A DNA stretch of 64,000 bases. It comes from Streptomyces sp. cf386. GTDB taxonomy: Bacteria; Actinomycetota; Actinomycetes; Streptomycetales; Streptomycetaceae. Of the stretch, positions 8,182 through 16,314 are shown piece by piece. The translations under genes were made by a program, and so were the position numbers. The DNA is taken from positions 1-64,000 of the forward strand of contig NZ_FNHV01000029.1 in assembly GCF_900103585.1 (NCBI RefSeq), read 5' to 3'. The stretch's first letter is position 1; every line of letters begins with the position of its first letter. The notes under the pieces were generated by a model. The model did no database searches. It was not told the DNA's origin and saw only the letters and a list, made by a program, of their open reading frames with translations.

Positions 8182-9318
8182 ATGGAGATTGAGGCGTTTT
8201 TCAGCAGCGGGGACGGCTGGGCCATGCCGTGGGTGCTCGATGTCGAGCTTATCGAGTCGCTGCGGTTCGGCCCTCCGGCCGGCCGCACCGACCTGGAGGT
8301 CGCCGTCGCGCTGACCCGGCTTCTGCACCACGACTTCGTCTCCCACGGCACCGACGGCAAGGGCAGGCACCTTGATGACGAGAACGTCCCCGTCGTCATC
8401 AAGGCCCACCGCGCCGTCCTGGAACGCCTCGCCCTGAAACCGCCCACCTGGCCGTTTCGGACGTTCGATGGGCCACGCGGCTTCGGCACCTACTGGCGCG
8501 ACAACGACATGCGGGGCAGCTGGCAGGCCCGCCGGGACTGCATCGAGCAGATCCTCGGCCCGACCCGCGACGCGCTGGAGGACCTACAGGAGCTGGAGTA
8601 CGAACGCCGCTTCTCCAAAGGGCCGTCGGGCACCTTCAAGAACCTGATCTTCGCCGCCGACGGCGCGAAACCGCAGATCGTGCTGCGCGACGCGGTGAAC
8701 AACGACGTGGAGATCGTCCGCCACGCCGACACCTGCCTGGTCTACACCGAGCCCCTGCCGCCGCACGGGCTCACCTGGCGGCAGATGGTCGCCTGGTGGA
8801 CGAACAACCAGCAGCCCGATGCCGACGAGAAGAGTGCCGCCGACGCCCTCTACCGGCGCCTTTACCGGTCGCTGGACTCGCCGCCCGAACAACTCCTCAT
8901 GATCACCTACTGTGCTCGCTACGCCGAGGAAGGCGGCTTCGACCTGCCCGCGCTGATCCCGCAGGTCTACCTCCACTACGACCCCTACACACGGCGCAGC
9001 GGCAAGCAGTCCGGGGCGCTGTACCGGCAGCGGATGGATTTCCTGCTCCTGGCGCCGGACCGCTCGCGCATCGTCATCGAGGTCGACGGGGTGCAGCACT
9101 ACGGCCGCCCCAACCCGCCCGACGAGCAGGGGCGGGTCTCCCATACCGCCGTGCCGAAGCTGTATGCGGAGATGGTCGCCGAGGACCGCCGGCTCAGGCT
9201 CGCCGGATACGAGATCTACCGCTTCGGCGGCTGGGAGCTGACCGGCCCGGCCGGTGAACAAGTCCTGACGGACTTCTTCACCGAACTCCTCGCCCGGCAT
9301 CAGAAGCCGACCCCGTGA
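8182..9318 (+). CDS. AbiJ-like N-terminal domain protein with vsr/DUF559-type endonuclease domain (378 aa)
   Basis: ATG 8182 follows a GGGGGTGGG purine run; upstream codons in the same frame look non-coding. The N-terminal half (LTRLLHHDF, then GFGTYWRDND near residue 110) resembles the AbiJ N-terminal type found in abortive-infection-like proteins; this is a by-eye resemblance. The C-terminal domain reads RQRMDFLLLAPDRSRIVIEV then DGVQHY (about 283-307), the D...E-x-D-G-x-x-H signature of very-short-patch-repair/DUF559-like PD-(D/E)XK nucleases, and ends with YEIYRFGGWEL, typical of that fold. Likely a nuclease effector in a defence context. It lies in the same direction behind the helicase-nuclease gene with a 126-base gap, so it may have its own promoter. 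Confidence 0.65.
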   Translation: MEIEAFFSSGDGWAMPWVLDVELIESLRFGPPAGRTDLEVAVALTRLLHHDFVSHGTDGKGRHLDDENVPVVIKAHRAVLERLALKPPTWPFRTFDGPRGFGTYWRDNDMRGSWQARRDCIEQILGPTRDALEDLQELEYERRFSKGPSGTFKNLIFAADGAKPQIVLRDAVNNDVEIVRHADTCLVYTEPLPPHGLTWRQMVAWWTNNQQPDADEKSAADALYRRLYRSLDSPPEQLLMITYCARYAEEGGFDLPALIPQVYLHYDPYTRRSGKQSGALYRQRMDFLLLAPDRSRIVIEVDGVQHYGRPNPPDEQGRVSHTAVPKLYAEMVAEDRRLRLAGYEIYRFGGWELTGPAGEQVLTDFFTELLARHQKPTP

Positions 9319-9456
9319 CCCTAGCTCCGGGGTGAGATGACCTGACCGGTACTCGGCGATCTCACCGGCCCCTGCCCTCACGCGGTACGCCGATAGCGGG
9401 CCGCCCTGATGGGGCGCAGCCGCACGCCCGTTGTGTGTCCCTGCGTCGCGTGGTTC

Positions 9457-9672
9457 TCAGGCGGCGCGGGATGAGCAGGGCAGTCGCTTCCACGGGCCGG
9501 TGTAGGCGGCGCCGCATCCGGTGCAGCGGGCGAGGTAGAGGGCGGAGGCGGGGGTGTGGGCGGGCGCGGGCACGACCGGGTGGACGGCTCCCTCGATGAC
9601 GGTGGCCAGGGCGCGCCATGGGGGCAGGCAGGTGCAGGCCGGCGGTGCAGCGGGCTCGGGGCGGTCGGTCAT
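9457..9672 (-). CDS. Small cysteine-containing hypothetical protein (71 aa)
   Basis: ATG 9672 overlaps the stop of the upstream 140-aa gene (ATGA), so the two are coupled. The peptide has CTC near residue 13, CTGC near residue 50 and a further Cys, possibly a small zinc-binding site. No family recognised. It is the second gene of a two-gene leftward unit. Confidence 0.5.
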   Translation of the reverse strand: MTDRPEPAAPPACTCLPPWRALATVIEGAVHPVVPAPAHTPASALYLARCTGCGAAYTGPWKRLPCSSRAA

Positions 9673-10091
9673 GAGGGCTCCGGCGCGGCCGGGGGGCGGG
9701 CGCGGCGGCTGTCGGGTGCGCGGCCGATCTCGCGGGCGACGGCGTCGATCTCACGGCCGGTGTAGGCGGTGCGTACGCCGGAGATCGACATGCCGCTGGC
9801 CTCGGCGAGGGCATCGAGTCCGTACGAGCGGCGGCCGTGGAACTCCCGGCCGTAGGCGAGCAGGTGGCGGATCTCGCGGTCGGCGGCCTCGCGGGCGGCG
9901 CGGGCGTTGCCGAGAGCGATCAGCAGGGGGTCTTCCTCCAGGTCGTCGCGCTGAGCCTCAAGGGCGAACGCGTAGTCCTCGCGGGCCTGTTCGGCCTGGG
10001 CGAAGGCGTCGGCGTAGAGCTCCTGCGGTGTGACGTCACCGGGCTGCGGCAGGGGGACGCGGATGGCTGCGAGGTCACCGATCAAATCCAT
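9669..10091 (-). CDS. Small putative DNA-binding protein (140 aa)
   Basis: It starts at ATG 10091. Residues 25-75 are highly charged and helical (repeated Glu/Ala/Arg), like a short coiled coil. Residues 90-120 (LDALAEASGMSISGVRTAYT) read as a helix-turn-helix of the resolvase/small-regulator kind. The C-terminus is basic and Pro-rich. The triple half-site palindrome at 10104-10127 lies just upstream of its start, in the divergent promoter shared with the CoiA-like gene, so it may regulate itself and that gene. The DNA-binding role is inferred from the HTH-like segment only. Confidence 0.6.
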   Translation of the reverse strand: MDLIGDLAAIRVPLPQPGDVTPQELYADAFAQAEQAREDYAFALEAQRDDLEEDPLLIALGNARAAREAADREIRHLLAYGREFHGRRSYGLDALAEASGMSISGVRTAYTGREIDAVAREIGRAPDSRRARPPAAPEPS

Positions 10092-10103
10092 GATTACGAC
10101 AAT

Positions 10104-10127
10104 CGCAAAAAATTGCGGTGAGCGCAA
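10104..10127. promoter_or_regulatory. Triple half-site operator in divergent promoter
   Basis: CGCAA (10104-10108), TTGCG (10113-10117) and CGCAA (10123-10127) form two overlapping inverted repeats with 4- and 5-base spacers. They sit 13 bases upstream of the HTH-like gene and about 80 bases before the CoiA-like gene. This is the expected layout of an autoregulated divergent promoter. Confidence 0.45.
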
Positions 10128-10208
10128 TGGATTGAGGGGCGCCCTCTTCCGAACCGCTCCCCGTGCAGGACACTGGAGGACCAGGAAGCCGACCGTGCGG
10201 GAGGTGGC

Positions 10209-11912
10209 GTGCCCCGAGACCAGCGCCTGGTGCAGACCGCGGTGATGGGCAGCGCGGAGTCGGAGATACCCGCCCTGCTGCCGATGCAGGCCGACCAGGC
10301 GCGCGCGTTCCGGCAGGCCCACGCCGGGCAGACGTTCTGGTGCGGGCAGTGGCTGGGCGGCTGCCGGGGACGGCTGACGATCAGGACGCCCGCCGGCCGG
10401 GTCGCACACTTCGCACACCTGCCCGGACCGGAGCACGTGGTGTGCCGCAGGGCGTCGGTGGGCGTCTCCGGCGCCGACCACCTCTACATCAAGCAGCAGC
10501 TCCTCGCATGGCTGGCCAGCCAGGGCATCGTGGCCACCGCGCGCCTGCCCGAGGGCACCGAACGGCTGGGCGGCGAGGTCGTGTTCGAGCCGGGCGGTCA
10601 CGGCTGTCTGCGGGTGCTGCTGGATGAGGACGCCGCGCTGCCCGCACCCGCGGACGGCACGCAGCTGGTGCTCGGTCCGCACGTCGCGCACGATCCGCAC
10701 CGGCTCACCGTCGACGGCTACGTGCTGCGCATCCGCTGCGACACCGACAACACCGGGCGCCGCGTCATGATCGGAACCCAACTGCACGGCCACACCCAGT
10801 GGTTCAGCCTCGACGAATGCCATCTGAAGCCGTGGGGGCTGTCCACGCCCGCGGTCGAAGAGGTCCGCCGCCTGCGCAGCAGCAGCCGCCCTCTCGCCGC
10901 CTTCCCGCACCGCTCCACGCCGGCCCGCTCCGATGCCGCGGTGCGGCCGGTGGCCACGCCCCAGGCGGCGGACGACCACCACGAGGCGTTCGCGGCCCTG
11001 CGTAAGGCCGTCGAGGGTGAGCACAGCACCAGCGCACTGCGCCACTGCCTCACCCAGGCAGAGGCCGCCGCCCGCGGCGGCGCGAGCGCCGAGGAGAACG
11101 ATCTGCTGCGCCGCGCCGCCGATCTGCTGCTGGCCAGGGAACGCGGGGTGGGCCTCAGCGCGCCATCCTCCCCCGCACCGCGGCGCGGCCGCCTCTCCCG
11201 TGCCGGACGCACGAGTCAGAGCCGCGCGGGGCAGGCGGCCGAGGCGGTCGCCGACCTCCTGGACACGCTCGAGCGACGCCGCAGTCACCTGCGTCCCGGC
11301 GAGCAACAGCGCCTGGTGGCCCAGCTGAAGGACAAGGCCGAGGAGGCCGGGCCCTGGCTGACCCGTCAGCAGCGCAGATGGATCAGCGCCTGGGACAAGC
11401 GCACCCAGCAAACACCCGCAGCGCCCAAGACCAAGCCGGCGACGCGGGTCTCCGTTGTGCCGGCGGGCGCCGCGGAGGCCCTCGCGCGCCCCGTGGCAGC
11501 TGAGCGGCGCACGCGCGGCGGCCCACGCCGCACGCCCGCTGCAACCGCTGCCCCCGCCGATGTCGACGCGGTGGCGGACGCCGCGCGCGACGTCCTCGAG
11601 CACACCGCCCGGCTCGGCGCGACCATCAGCTGGGACCGGCTGTGTGCGCAGGTCAAAGGACTGGCCGAGCTGACCGAAGTCCAGCAGCGCCAGGCCCTGA
11701 AGTCCGCGTCCCGCTCCCGCTCCGTCCAGCCGCTGGCAGCCCTGATCACCGCTGGTAACGGGACGCCGCACCCGCACTCCCGGCACCTCGCGGGGGTGGG
11801 CGACGGGCCGACCGCCGAGGCGGCCTGGCACAAGGCCGTGGCCGGCGTCCACGCCTCCTACCGGCCCAGCCGCCCGCCGCCAGGCGCCCGGCCGGGCGGA
11901 CGCACCAGCTGA
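10209..11912 (+). CDS. CoiA-like (competence protein family) nuclease-fold protein (567 aa)
   Basis: The N-terminal 130 residues match the CoiA pattern: an FWCGQWLGGCRGRL cysteine pair, then RVAHFAHLPG (the H-F-A-H box), a Cys, and SGADHLYIKQQLLAWL (the H..K helix), followed by a predicted strand with Glu (GGEVVFEP). CoiA proteins promote recombination during transformation in Firmicutes; actinobacterial relatives are of unknown role and may act on incoming or damaged DNA. The remaining 400 residues are Ala/Arg-rich, helical and apparently a lineage-specific extension with a basic C-terminus. It is transcribed away from a small HTH protein gene. A Streptomyces strain is not expected to be naturally competent, so a defence or plasmid-related role is more likely (inference). 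Confidence 0.65.
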   Translation: MPRDQRLVQTAVMGSAESEIPALLPMQADQARAFRQAHAGQTFWCGQWLGGCRGRLTIRTPAGRVAHFAHLPGPEHVVCRRASVGVSGADHLYIKQQLLAWLASQGIVATARLPEGTERLGGEVVFEPGGHGCLRVLLDEDAALPAPADGTQLVLGPHVAHDPHRLTVDGYVLRIRCDTDNTGRRVMIGTQLHGHTQWFSLDECHLKPWGLSTPAVEEVRRLRSSSRPLAAFPHRSTPARSDAAVRPVATPQAADDHHEAFAALRKAVEGEHSTSALRHCLTQAEAAARGGASAEENDLLRRAADLLLARERGVGLSAPSSPAPRRGRLSRAGRTSQSRAGQAAEAVADLLDTLERRRSHLRPGEQQRLVAQLKDKAEEAGPWLTRQQRRWISAWDKRTQQTPAAPKTKPATRVSVVPAGAAEALARPVAAERRTRGGPRRTPAATAAPADVDAVADAARDVLEHTARLGATISWDRLCAQVKGLAELTEVQQRQALKSASRSRSVQPLAALITAGNGTPHPHSRHLAGVGDGPTAEAAWHKAVAGVHASYRPSRPPPGARPGGRTS

Positions 11913-12068
11913 CCGAGGCGCGCGGTGCTTGGTGACCTCTCGCGGTGAAGGTTGGCGGGCAGCAGGGCGCCGCGGGTCTGCTGCAGGCTCATCTGTGGGC
12001 CGCGGCTCCCGCTGCGCCGCTGGTGGCGCGTGCGCGCGGGGGTCCCGGGGCGGAGCGGGGCCCCTGCT

Positions 12069-12767
12069 CTAGGACGGGTGGTAGGCGGTCACCAGCAGTG
12101 TGTCGGCGGTGCGCGGCCCGCCGGTGGCGGGCAGCACGTCGACGGTGATGTCGGTGAATCCGGCCTCGTCGAGCAGCTTGGTCCACACATGCTCCTGCAG
12201 GACCCAGCGCCGCATCGTGGTGGCTTCGCCGTCCGGCGTTTTTGCCGGGATGCCGGCAGCCACCGCATCGGGCTGGGCAGGCGCCCCGCTCAGGTAGTGG
12301 GCAAGGGTCGCGAACACCAGCCGCCCGCCCGGCTTGAGCGCGGCGGCCGCCGCCGGCAGTACCTCGCGTGGGTCGGTGAAGTCCAGGGCACCGAAGACGC
12401 TGTACAGCACTTCGTACGCGCCGGTCATCGCCTGCAGGTGGGACACCGCGTCGGAGGCGACGATGCGCAGGCGGGGGGCGAGGTGGGCGTAGAGATCGGT
12501 TGCCATGGTGTGCTGAGCGGGCGAGGCGTCGATGGCGACGACCCGGCCCGGCTGGTGATGGACCGCCAGGTATGCTGCGTGCCGGGCTGTGCCGGCGCCG
12601 AGGTCGCCCACACAGCGGCCGGTCAGCTCCCCGAGGACCTCCGGGCCGGGCCCGCCGTTCTGGCCCCAGTTCCAGTAGAAGGTGCCGGGAACCGCGCGGT
12701 CACTGGTGGCGCGGGCGCGGCCGTAGTGGTGCCAGAGGTCTGCGGTACTGGTGGTCACCCGGCCCAT
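12069..12767 (-). CDS. Class I SAM-dependent methyltransferase (232 aa)
   Basis: Motif I is clear: VGDLGAGTARHAAYLA (about residues 53-68), followed by an acidic motif II loop (VVAIDAS), motif III/IV regions (ASDAV, YSVFGALDF) and LKPGGRLVFA typical of small-molecule or UbiE-like methyltransferases. The start was taken at ATG 12767; GTG 12758 with AAGG upstream is equally possible. Substrate unknown. It stands alone, between the CoiA-like gene (converging) and the GRDP-like gene, 111 bases downstream of the latter. Confidence 0.8.
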   Translation of the reverse strand: MGRVTTSTADLWHHYGRARATSDRAVPGTFYWNWGQNGGPGPEVLGELTGRCVGDLGAGTARHAAYLAVHHQPGRVVAIDASPAQHTMATDLYAHLAPRLRIVASDAVSHLQAMTGAYEVLYSVFGALDFTDPREVLPAAAAALKPGGRLVFATLAHYLSGAPAQPDAVAAGIPAKTPDGEATTMRRWVLQEHVWTKLLDEAGFTDITVDVLPATGGPRTADTLLVTAYHPS

Positions 12768-12878
12768 CCTTGCGGCCGCTGCCGGGTCGCGGGCCGGTTC
12801 GCCAAAATCTCACCCGCGCGGTGCCATCGGGCCCCAGCTGTATGGCCGGGGCCCGAGGAACTCGCCGTTGCGGGGTGG

Positions 12879-13349
12879 TCAGTGTGAGTCGTTGCCGGGG
12901 TGGCACGGGCCGCAGTCGGCGGCGTCCGTCCACAGCGACAGGTCGACTTCCCAGCCGTCGGCGGCGACGATGTGGGCCGTCTTGATCACGGAGCCGTCGT
13001 TCTTCATGTCCACCTTGGGCACGTGGTGCAGGAACTGTCCGCCGTTGAACTTCTCGCACAGCTCGGCGTAGGCCACGGTGTCCAGGATGACCGTGTGGAC
13101 GCCGATGTCGACGAGCTTGCTGGGCGCCAGTCCCAGCGACTCGCCCCGGTGGTTCATCGCGGCCAGCAGGTAGGCGTAGCCCTGGCCGAGGACCCGGGCG
13201 GCCATGACCGAGTCGTAGGGGTAGTCCCGCATGAGGAGCCCGACCTGTTTGTCCCACAGGACGGGCGGCACGACGTCGCGTGCGCAGCGGACCGGGCCGG
13301 TCGTCGGGTCGGCGGCCGGAGGGGATGCAACAGCGGCGTTGGTTGGCAT
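12879..13349 (-). CDS. Glycine-rich domain (GRDP/DUF1399)-like protein (156 aa)
   Basis: ATG 13349 has GGAGG six bases upstream. The core pattern SKLVDIGVHTVILDTVAYAE, then a Cys and GGQFLHHVP, is the pattern seen in actinobacterial small proteins annotated as glycine-rich domain-containing (plant GRDP/DUF1399-like): a conserved D-x-x-x-H and a terminal HHVP. Biochemical role unknown. A C-terminal CGPCH might bind metal. It is divergent from the XRE/TPR regulator at 13538, with a palindromic operator between them (13441-13468), so it may be that regulator's target. Confidence 0.55.
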   Translation of the reverse strand: MPTNAAVASPPAADPTTGPVRCARDVVPPVLWDKQVGLLMRDYPYDSVMAARVLGQGYAYLLAAMNHRGESLGLAPSKLVDIGVHTVILDTVAYAELCEKFNGGQFLHHVPKVDMKNDGSVIKTAHIVAADGWEVDLSLWTDAADCGPCHPGNDSH

Positions 13350-13440
13350 GGTGTGCCTCCGATGGACAGTGCCCCGCGGCGCGGGGCGGTGCACCCAGCA
13401 CAGCGCGCCGACCGGCCATGTGGTGATCAACTCTCGCTGT

Positions 13441-13468
13441 GTGCAAGGCGTTTGCATGGCGTGCAAAC
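13441..13468. promoter_or_regulatory. Overlapping TTTGCA/TGCAAA inverted repeats
   Basis: TGCAA (13442-13446), TTTGCA (13451-13456) and TGCAAA (13462-13467) form two overlapping perfect inverted repeats, the second being TTTGCA-N5-TGCAAA. They lie between the divergent GRDP-like gene and the XRE/TPR regulator, about 70 bases upstream of the regulator start. Likely operator. Confidence 0.5.
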
Positions 13469-13537
13469 GGCCTCGACGCGGCAGGGCCGAGGCCCGTAGC
13501 GTGGAGGGCCCCTGTCTGTGCGGCGTGGGAGGGACGC

Positions 13538-14830
13538 GTGCCCGTTGACCCGCTCTGGAACAGCACGACAGCACTGCAGTTAGCCGCGCAGCGTCACCCC
13601 GGCGCGCTCATCCGGATCGGACGCCAGCACCATTGCTGGACGCTGGCAGTGCTCGCAGACCGGATCGGCTGCTCGCCCGCGACCGTCTCCCGTCTGGAGC
13701 GCCGCACCCGGATCGCCGACCTGGCCCTGGTGCACCGTGCCGCACGGGAAGTCGGCGTGCCCCGGCACATCCTCATGACATCCCTCGCGCCACCGCCCGC
13801 TACGGCAACGGCGGCCACTAGAGTGACGGCCAGTCAGCGTGACGTTGAGGAGGACCCCATGCGCCGCCGTACGCTGCTCACCGCCACAGCGGCCGCAGGC
13901 CCCGCCGCCCTGCTGATGGGCCTGGATGATGCCCTGGCCGACACCCCTGCCCCGCCCGGCGCCGGGCCGCTGGACGGCCGCCTGGCCAGCGCCCGCGCAC
14001 TGTACGACCAAGGCGCGCACACACGGCTTCTCGCTGCACTGCCCGGCCTCATCGCCGACGCGCACCACGCCGCCGCCTCCCGCCGCAGCCTCGACCAGGC
14101 CCGGCTGTCCGCCGTGCACAACCTCGCCTCCGCCGTCCTCATCAAGCTCGGCTCCTACGACCGCGCCCGGCTCACCGCGGACCGGGCCCGCACCTGGGCC
14201 GAAATCTCCGGCTCCCCGCTCGCAGCCGCGGCCGCGGCACGGGAACTGGCCATCGTGCTGCGCCACCAGGACCAGCACGACACCGCCCAGCGCCTGATGT
14301 CCTCCACGGCCACCGACCTCGAGGCGACCGGCCTGCGCACCGACGCCACGGCCGCCGCCTACGCACAGATGCTCTGCACCCTGGCCTACACCGCCGCCCG
14401 CGGCGGACAGCGCACCGAGGCCCTGGCGATGACCGAGGAAGCCCGCCGCGCCGCCCACCGCCTGCCCCAAGCCGCTCCACCCGGCCGGCTGTTTCCCGTC
14501 AGCCCGGCCGCCGTCGACCTGTACGCGGTCGGCGTGCACTGGGCCCTCGGCGACGCCGGCGCCGCACTCGACGCCGGGAAGAACCTGCGGCCCAAACAGT
14601 TCCCGACCGCCGAGCGCAAGGCCCGCCTGGGCACCGACATGGCGCGCGCCTGGTGGGCCTGGCAACGGCCAGAACAGACAGCCCGCGCCCTGCTGGACGC
14701 CTACCGGGCCAGCCCCGGCGAGGTCCGCGACCGGCCCGCGATCCGCCGCATCGTCACCGAGCTCGGCGAGCAACACCCGCGCACCAGCGGCGTACGCGAG
14801 TTGCACGCCGCTGTGGCTCAGGCCAGCTGA
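13538..14830 (+). CDS. XRE-type helix-turn-helix regulator with TPR-like C-terminal domain (430 aa)
   Basis: GTG 13538 is preceded by GGGAGGG. Residues 25-55 contain an HTH (LAVLADRIGCSPATVSRLER) of the Cro/C1-XRE kind. The remaining 350 residues are alpha-helical repeats (LDQARLSAVHNLASAVLIKL, YDRARLTADRARTWAEISGS, AYAQMLCTLAYTAARGG) in the style of the tetratricopeptide-like sensor domains of many Streptomyces regulators. An internal RRRTLL...AAAGPAALL segment resembles a Tat leader seen in this family, but it is internal and probably just a helix. A decayed second copy lies at 39.66-40.42 kb. The adjacent palindromes suggest autoregulation and control of the divergent gene. Confidence 0.75.
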   Translation: MPVDPLWNSTTALQLAAQRHPGALIRIGRQHHCWTLAVLADRIGCSPATVSRLERRTRIADLALVHRAAREVGVPRHILMTSLAPPPATATAATRVTASQRDVEEDPMRRRTLLTATAAAGPAALLMGLDDALADTPAPPGAGPLDGRLASARALYDQGAHTRLLAALPGLIADAHHAAASRRSLDQARLSAVHNLASAVLIKLGSYDRARLTADRARTWAEISGSPLAAAAAARELAIVLRHQDQHDTAQRLMSSTATDLEATGLRTDATAAAYAQMLCTLAYTAARGGQRTEALAMTEEARRAAHRLPQAAPPGRLFPVSPAAVDLYAVGVHWALGDAGAALDAGKNLRPKQFPTAERKARLGTDMARAWWAWQRPEQTARALLDAYRASPGEVRDRPAIRRIVTELGEQHPRTSGVRELHAAVAQAS

Positions 14831-15019
14831 CGCCCGCACTTTAGGCTGCCCCGGCCGCTCGGGTACGGGTTGTGCAGATGTCCTGGTGTTCGTTACTGCC
14901 GAGCCGACCTCGAAGGAGCAGCCGGTCACACCGCCCATCCCGAGAGCCTCTCGCCGCTGCGTGGCGCTGGATCGATCCTGCTGACCACCCGGCACTGGAC
15001 GGTGCGGTTCGTGTAATGG

Positions 15020-15300
15020 CATGGCACCCGATACCGGGTACCTGAACCTGCGGATGTTCGACCGGGACGGCTACCACATCGGCCGCCTGGCGTAGGTGGT
15101 GTGCGACGCCCACCGCACCGCCAGCATCAACAAGGCCTCCATCGACCCCAGCTACCAGCGCCAAGGCCTGGGACGGCGCATGATCCGCCAGGGTCCTGGC
15201 CAACGGCCCGGCTACAGCTCCCAGACCACCCACTCACGGCCGGCCGACGAGCCGCGCCAGCGCCGTTCTTCCTTGCCGAGCCGCTTGAGCTGGCGGCGCA
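15020..15300 (+). pseudogene. GNAT acetyltransferase remnant
   Basis: The segment translates as YLNLRMFDRDGYHIGRLA, then an in-frame TAG (15094-15096), then VVCDAHRTASINKASIDPSY and QRQGLGRRMI, the acetyl-CoA binding Q/R-x-x-G-x-G/A motif of GNAT enzymes. Beyond 15180 the frame shifts (a Leu-Ala-Asn-Gly-Pro-Gly-Tyr sequence is readable in another frame). The stop plus frameshift and absence of a proper start make it a pseudogene. The 14831-15019 stretch upstream holds no recognisable gene. Confidence 0.6.
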
Positions 15301-15311
15301 GGGCCCGGTGG

Positions 15312-16049
15312 TTACAGAGTGGTGTCCTCCCACTCTCCGGGCTTGTCGTAAATCTGCTGCAGCAGTTCGGCGAAGCTATCGCTCTCCAGGAGAATGGCGT
15401 TGTACTGCAGCGGGATCCGCTTGTCGTTGATCACCGCGGTGGGGGTACCAGGCCCTTCGGGTTCCTTTGCTCCTCCGGCCTTCTCGTAGGCCTTCTGAGA
15501 GGCAGTAACGAAGCCGCGGTACTTCATGGATCTCACCGCCGCGTCGAACTCCGGGCCGCGCAGGCCCTCCACCTTGTCGGCCAGTCGCAGCAGGTAGGCG
15601 TCCGTGTAGCCGTCGATGCTCTCCTCGGGCTGGTTGGCGTAGAGCACCTCGTGGTACTCCACGAACTTGCCTTCCTCCAGCGCGGCGCGCAGCGCGTTGA
15701 CCGCCTTCTTCGACCCGGTGCCGCCGACCCGGTCGTCCAGGAAGGAAGCGAGGGTGTACTCGGCTCTTGCCCAGCGGTCGAGCATCGCCTCCCTCAGTTG
15801 CGGACCGCCGCCGGTGGTCTCGAACTCCTCGCAGTACGGACAGCGGGGATCCTCATACAGGTGCACCTTCACCGGCGCGTCGGGATCGCCGACCGAGATG
15901 GTGATGCCGTCCGCACCGAGCCTTTCCGGCAGCACCTCAGCGCTCGCGAAGTCAGGCCCGTACTGCGCCTCTCGCTGCCCACACCCCACCATCACCAGCA
16001 CTGCGGCCGCGCACACCACAGCCCACCGCCCCCACGCACCATGCGTCAT
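15312..16049 (-). CDS. DsbA-like thioredoxin-fold lipoprotein (245 aa)
   Basis: The N-terminal signal peptide ends in a lipobox (LVMVGC, Cys about residue 23), so it is predicted to be a lipid-anchored extracytoplasmic protein. Residues about 60-75 carry VHLYEDPRCPYCEEFE: a CPYC redox active site in a thioredoxin/DsbA-type fold. An inserted helical domain follows, and a conserved cis-Pro region (GPGTPTAVINDKRIP) comes near residue 205. It probably oxidises or reduces disulphides in exported proteins, as do other actinobacterial DsbA-like proteins. GGGGAGG lies almost directly before the ATG. It stands alone; the 265 bases upstream contain no evident gene. Confidence 0.8.
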   Translation of the reverse strand: MTHGAWGRWAVVCAAAVLVMVGCGQREAQYGPDFASAEVLPERLGADGITISVGDPDAPVKVHLYEDPRCPYCEEFETTGGGPQLREAMLDRWARAEYTLASFLDDRVGGTGSKKAVNALRAALEEGKFVEYHEVLYANQPEESIDGYTDAYLLRLADKVEGLRGPEFDAAVRSMKYRGFVTASQKAYEKAGGAKEPEGPGTPTAVINDKRIPLQYNAILLESDSFAELLQQIYDKPGEWEDTTL

Positions 16050-16314
16050 CCCCTCCCCAGAGAACAGCGCGAGCCTAGATCATCCGTACGGCAATCGCAC
16101 CGGCGAAACCCTTCACCAGGCCCGCCCTCGCAGGTGCTCTGTTGGCGCAGTCTCCGGCCGGACGGGCGCGCCTTCCACAGGCCCGCGCGACCGGCGCCGC
16201 CATATGTCTGGTGTGGCTGCGCACCTGGCCCTCATAGGCTGGATCACCGACTCGGCCATCCTGCTGGTCGGCGGCCAGAGCTGACGGCAAAGGCCGACCC
16301 GAAGGACGGCACCT

